DNA from: Lachnospiraceae bacterium UBA3732
GTDB taxonomy: Bacteria > Bacillota > Clostridia > Lachnospirales > Lachnospiraceae
Assembly: GCA_002372545.1 (NCBI GenBank)
Contig: DFHD01000073.1
Location: 17,247-33,851, forward strand
DNA: 16,605 nt
Reading direction: 5' to 3'
Shown: positions 14,018-16,605 of the stretch, in pieces
Layout: every line of letters begins with the position of its first letter
Position numbering within the stretch: the stretch's first letter is position 1
The notes under the pieces: model-generated
The model's input: the letters and a program-made list of their open reading frames with translations, nothing else
Databases searched by the model: none
Told to the model about the DNA's origin: nothing
Made by a program: the position numbers and the translations under genes

Positions 14018-14698
14018 TCATAATTCATCGGTGGCGATCTCGGGACGGGAGAGATTCACCTCGAGGTTACCGTTGTGTTTACGGATCTCGTCGATCATTT
14101 CCTTGACAGCTGTGCCGGGTAAAAGGGAGACCCGGTACTGAAGGACATAGACCGTACCCATATTGGCGGTTTTCACGGATTCCAGTTCAAAGCCGGAAAG
14201 AAACCGGGGGAAGATCTCCTCGAAACGTCCTTCAAAATCCAGATCCTCGGGAACCTTGATCTTCAGCTCGCGTTCCGCTCTGCTTCTGTCGCCGAAACCG
14301 CTGATATTCAGAATAAGGCTGACGAAGGAGATGATCAGAGTAATGGCAGCCGCTACGCCCAGATAGCCCATACCGCAGGCAAGACCGACTGACATAGCCA
14401 GGAAGATCGTGGAAATGTCCTGTCCACGGCCGGGAGCCGAACGGAATCTGACCAGACTGAAGGCACCGGCAACGGCAACGCCATAGCCTACATTTCCGTT
14501 TACCAGAATGATCACCACGGCAACGATCCCGGGAAGCAGGACCAGAGTGGCCGCAAGGCTTCTGGAACATTTGTTTTTGATCATGAAGAGGCAGGCGATA
14601 AAGAGACCGCAGATCAGCGCTGTCCCTATGGAAAGGAGAAAATCCAATCCGGAAAAAACACCATCTTCCAGTATTGATGAGAATATCCTGTTAAGCAT
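14018..14698 (-). CDS. DUF4956 integral membrane protein (VTC partner)
   Basis: 226 residues with about four transmembrane helices in the first 135 residues (roughly 20-40, 48-66, 70-84, 98-132) and a soluble C-terminal domain. The conserved core VAGAFSLVRFRSAPGRGQDI (76-95), followed by FLAMSVGLACGMGYLG (99-114), is the hallmark of DUF4956 proteins, which regularly neighbour VTC-domain polyphosphate polymerases. Its biochemical role is not established; a membrane channel or anchor for polymer synthesis or export is a guess from that pairing. The ATG at 14698 has a perfect GGAGG at 8-nt spacing; an in-frame GTG at 14707 overlaps that GGAGG and is rejected. The start overlaps the end of the VTC gene by 8 nt, so translation is probably coupled. 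Confidence 0.9.
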   Translation of the reverse strand: MLNRIFSSILEDGVFSGLDFLLSIGTALICGLFIACLFMIKNKCSRSLAATLVLLPGIVAVVIILVNGNVGYGVAVAGAFSLVRFRSAPGRGQDISTIFLAMSVGLACGMGYLGVAAAITLIISFVSLILNISGFGDRSRAERELKIKVPEDLDFEGRFEEIFPRFLSGFELESVKTANMGTVYVLQYRVSLLPGTAVKEMIDEIRKHNGNLEVNLSRPEIATDEL

Positions 14699-15515
14699 AT
14701 GCCACACCTCCTTTATGCTGCAGCGGCGTATTTCCGGCAGTGCTGCGGATCAGCTGTCCGGCAAAACGCGTTCTTAAGGTTTCCATCTGCATTTCCTGAT
14801 AACCGGCTCCGTATTTGGAAAAGGAGACCGGGAATATCCGGAGCTCGCTCATTTTACGGGAAAGGGAAAGGGAGATCGAATCTTTTACCTTGATCTCCAT
14901 CAGTCTCTGCCCGTCCTTCAGAAGGTCTTTTCCTCCGGTCCCTGCCCGGAGATCCAGATTATCCGTGCGCCAGTGAATATCTCTGTCGAAGGTAACCCGG
15001 AAGTCCGGATCCTCTTTGCCGGCCAGGGCGATCCGCTTGCAGCTGATCACCATAGCGGGAGAAAGTTTTTCATAGCAGTTGAAGAATGCGTCGATCTCGC
15101 CGGCAATCTGACGGTCGGCACCGGAAAGGCCGGAAATGGAGGAGCAGTCCGTCCGGTGATCTGTTCCGGTACGCCGGTCCGTCAGAAGTTTTAACGCGTC
15201 CGGATAGGGAAGAGAAATCCTTCGTTTATATACAATCCCGTCATACTTTTTCTTGATCTCCGCGAAGGCCGGAGTATCCGACGTGGGTACGCCGTAGGTG
15301 CGGAGTCTGAATTTTTCCTTATAAACCGGCTTTTCGAGGGATGTACGGATGAGGCGGTAGTTAGGAGTGTCAAAATACATGCTGAGTATATCGCTTTCTC
15401 CGTACCTGTCGATTTCTGCTATTTCCAGGAGAGCCGGAAGAAATGCTTCATATTGCTCCCTGCTGAGGAGATATTTCACTTCTTTTCTCTTAAATACAGA
15501 TTGGAAATCCGACAT
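14691..15515 (-). CDS. VTC-domain polyphosphate polymerase
   Basis: 274 residues covering one complete VTC catalytic tunnel domain, which in yeast Vtc4 makes polyphosphate from ATP. Basic and acidic active-site strands are all present: FKRKEVKYLL (8-17), SMYFDTPNY (45-53), EKFRLRTYG (67-75), EIKKKYDGIVYKRR (86-99), ISCKRIAL (157-164), TFDRDI (175-180), MEIKV (206-210) and SFSKYG (231-236), the last containing the usual terminal Lys. No SPX sensor domain is attached, as is normal in bacteria. The chosen ATG at 15515 has GGCGG at good spacing; an in-frame GTG at 15524 lies too close to the AAAGG. It is the first gene of a two-gene unit with the DUF4956 protein. The spore-coat CotH-type kinase often found beside this pair is not in the window. 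Confidence 0.92.
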   Translation of the reverse strand: MSDFQSVFKRKEVKYLLSREQYEAFLPALLEIAEIDRYGESDILSMYFDTPNYRLIRTSLEKPVYKEKFRLRTYGVPTSDTPAFAEIKKKYDGIVYKRRISLPYPDALKLLTDRRTGTDHRTDCSSISGLSGADRQIAGEIDAFFNCYEKLSPAMVISCKRIALAGKEDPDFRVTFDRDIHWRTDNLDLRAGTGGKDLLKDGQRLMEIKVKDSISLSLSRKMSELRIFPVSFSKYGAGYQEMQMETLRTRFAGQLIRSTAGNTPLQHKGGVAYA

Positions 15516-15541
15516 GGTCTTCACCGCCTTTCATCCTTTTG

Positions 15542-15554
15542 ATGATGCCATCAT
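15542..15554. promoter_or_regulatory. Short perfect palindrome upstream of the VTC gene
   Basis: ATGATG-C-CATCAT lies 26 bp upstream of the VTC start, outside its ribosome binding site. It may be an operator or a small mRNA hairpin; no regulator was recognised, and no convincing minus-strand promoter was found in the A-rich stretch beyond it. Confidence 0.25.
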
Positions 15555-15625
15555 AGCTCCCTTTTCTGAAATAAAACTGAAAAAACACAAAAACCAAACA
15601 TAAAGACGAAAATAGAAAGGCGGAA

Positions 15626-15694
15626 CAGAAAACAGAAGGAAAGATAAAACAAAAGGAAATAATAAAACAGAAGGAAATAATAAAACAGAAAGAG
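15626..15694 (+). repeat. A-rich 18-bp tandem repeats in the intergenic region
   Basis: About three and a half copies of a unit close to ATAAAACAGAAGGAAATA: a degenerate partial copy before 15643, full copies at 15644-15661 (one substitution) and 15662-15679, and a truncated one at 15680-15694. The strand asymmetry (A/G only on plus) gives a T/C-rich minus strand that would be transcribed into the VTC leader if its promoter lies further upstream. Frames reading through it give low-complexity peptides and are not genes. Confidence 0.85.
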
Positions 15695-15712
15695 AGACAA
15701 AACGGAAACGTC

Positions 15713-15741
15713 TTGACACGGAACCGGTTTCGTGCTACATT
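15713..15741 (+). promoter_or_regulatory. Sigma-A promoter of the symporter gene
   Basis: Perfect TTGACA (15713-15718), 17-nt spacer, and extended -10 TGC-TACATT (-10 hexamer 15736-15741). The transcript would carry a leader of about 58 nt including an imperfect hairpin (GCGGT with ACCGC arms enclosing GCAT/ATGC, about 15750-15777) before the AAAGGAG ribosome binding site. Confidence 0.8.
15717..15734. promoter_or_regulatory. LacI/GalR-type operator candidate inside the promoter spacer
   Basis: An 18-bp near-perfect palindrome, CACGGAACCGGTTTCGTG, with a central CG and only one mismatched pair. The even-spaced AACCGGTT core with central CpG is typical of LacI/GalR-family operators. It fills the spacer between -35 and -10, where binding would block RNA polymerase. 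The regulator gene is not in the window; specificity is unknown. Confidence 0.6.
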
Positions 15742-15805
15742 GGTTTAGCGCGGTAAAGCATCAATGCATTAAACCGCAAATTTGCTGTTTTAAAGGAGCA
15801 TGATA

Positions 15806-16605
15806 ATGGCAGTCAAGGTCATCCTTCTGGTGGTATTTTTCTCCGTCATGATCGGCGTTGGATTTTACTCCAGAAAAAAAGCAAGAAACGTGAATGACTA
15901 CGTTCTGGGCGGAAGAACCGTAGGTCCCTGGATCTCGGCCTTTGCCTTTGGAACATCTTATTTTTCATCCGTTGTATTCATCGGTTACGCCGGGCAGTTC
16001 GGATGGAAGTTCGGCCTTTCCTCTACCTGGATCGGTCTGGGAAACGCCTTCATCGGCAGCCTTCTGGCCTGGCTTGTCCTTGGCCGCCGGACGAGGATCA
16101 TGACCCAGAAGCTGGACGCCAAGACCATGCCGGAGTATTTTGGCAAGCGTTTTGACTCCAGGGCGCTCCGGGTCGTTGGATCCATCATCGCCTTTGTATT
16201 TCTGGTTCCTTATACGGCCGGCGTATATAATGGCCTTTCCAAGCTCTTCAGTATGGCCTTCGATGTGGATTACAGGATCTGCGTTATCATCATGGCCGTG
16301 CTGACCGGCGTATATGTTGTGGTAGGCGGATACATGGCTACGGCACTGAATGATTTTATTCAAGGCATCATCATGCTGATCGGTATCTGCGCCGTGATCA
16401 TTGCCGTACTGAACGGACAGGGAGGCTTCCTGGCCGCGTTAAAGGGACTTTCCGAGGTGGAGACAGACCCGGCGGTAACAACGGCTGCTCTGCAGGGGTC
16501 GAAGGGACTCTTTGCCAGCTTCTTCGGACCGGATCCGCTGAACCTTCTGGGTGTTGTTGTACTGACCTCTCTCGGAACCTGGGGTCTGCCGCAGATGGTG
16601 CAGAA
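15806..16605 (+). CDS. Sodium:solute symporter family transporter, N-terminal part
   Basis: Partial gene; 266 codons visible and open to the right edge. SSS-family landmarks: first helix MAVKVILLVVFFSVMIGVGF, then DYVLGGRTVGPW (31-42), FAFGTSYFSSVVFIGYAG (46-63) corresponding to the sodium-binding first core helix, TMPEYFGKRF, TAGVYNG and GGYMATALNDFIQG. About seven helices are present of the usual thirteen, and the fragment ends at TWGLPQMVQ, equivalent to the GQPH region of PutP. It should import a small organic solute with Na+; the sequence does not settle which (amino acid, sugar acid, sialate or other), although the LacI-type operator hints at a carbohydrate-linked signal. The ATG at 15806 has AAAGGAG at 7-nt spacing; an in-frame ATG at 15800 is too close to it. 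Confidence 0.9.
   Translation, partial: MAVKVILLVVFFSVMIGVGFYSRKKARNVNDYVLGGRTVGPWISAFAFGTSYFSSVVFIGYAGQFGWKFGLSSTWIGLGNAFIGSLLAWLVLGRRTRIMTQKLDAKTMPEYFGKRFDSRALRVVGSIIAFVFLVPYTAGVYNGLSKLFSMAFDVDYRICVIIMAVLTGVYVVVGGYMATALNDFIQGIIMLIGICAVIIAVLNGQGGFLAALKGLSEVETDPAVTTAALQGSKGLFASFFGPDPLNLLGVVVLTSLGTWGLPQMVQ

Noticed and set aside
15531..15719. Hydrophobic Phe/Ser/Leu-rich minus-strand ORF
   Set aside because: It is the translation of the A-rich tandem repeats, low complexity with no ribosome binding site.

Overview
The window looks like chromosomal DNA from a Gram-positive anaerobe of the Clostridia, most likely Lachnospiraceae. This is inferred from moderate GC content, strong GGAGG-type ribosome binding sites, lipoprotein-anchored binding proteins, a cobalamin methionine synthase whose reactivation domain is a separate gene, and a VTC-type polyphosphate polymerase paired with a DUF4956 membrane protein. 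No rRNA, tRNA, CRISPR array, insertion sequence or phage gene was seen.

Layout. (1) 1-2137, minus strand: an ABC importer operon of the iron-siderophore/haem/cobalamin class, with binding lipoprotein, FecCD-type permease and the first codons of the ATPase. (2) 2138-2443: a divergent control region with two back-to-back sigma-A promoters, a palindromic operator downstream of the importer -10 element, and a structured leader on the plus strand. (3) 2444-5773, plus: the MetH reactivation protein and MetH itself, which carries an unusual Gly/Ala/Ser-rich linker before its B12 module. (4) 5884-13944, plus: four genes in one direction. They encode a four-helix membrane protein with Rossmann and RyR-like domains, a lipoprotein on a Thr/Glu-rich stalk, a DHH/DHHA1 phosphoesterase with a duplicated C-terminal extension, and a 1049-residue TIR-transmembrane-beta-propeller protein. 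A very strong hairpin terminator follows. (5) 14018-15515, minus: VTC polyphosphate polymerase and DUF4956 membrane protein, overlapping by 8 nt. (6) 15516-15805: 18-bp tandem repeats and a promoter with a LacI/GalR-like palindrome in its spacer. (7) 15806-16605, plus: the start of a sodium:solute symporter, cut by the window edge.

How the genes may work together. The importer diverges from a cobalamin-dependent methionine synthase pair, so cobalamin is a possible cargo, but no cobalamin riboswitch is visible and iron complexes are equally plausible. The most interesting block is the four-gene cluster. Its parts handle or resemble handlers of nucleotides (TIR NADase-type domain, Rossmann domain, DHH phosphoesterase), and three of the four products are predicted to be membrane-anchored, two with extracytoplasmic domains. 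I infer a membrane-based nucleotide signalling or defence system with an outside sensor (propeller and lipoprotein) and an inside enzyme (TIR). This is a hypothesis from domain content and gene order only.
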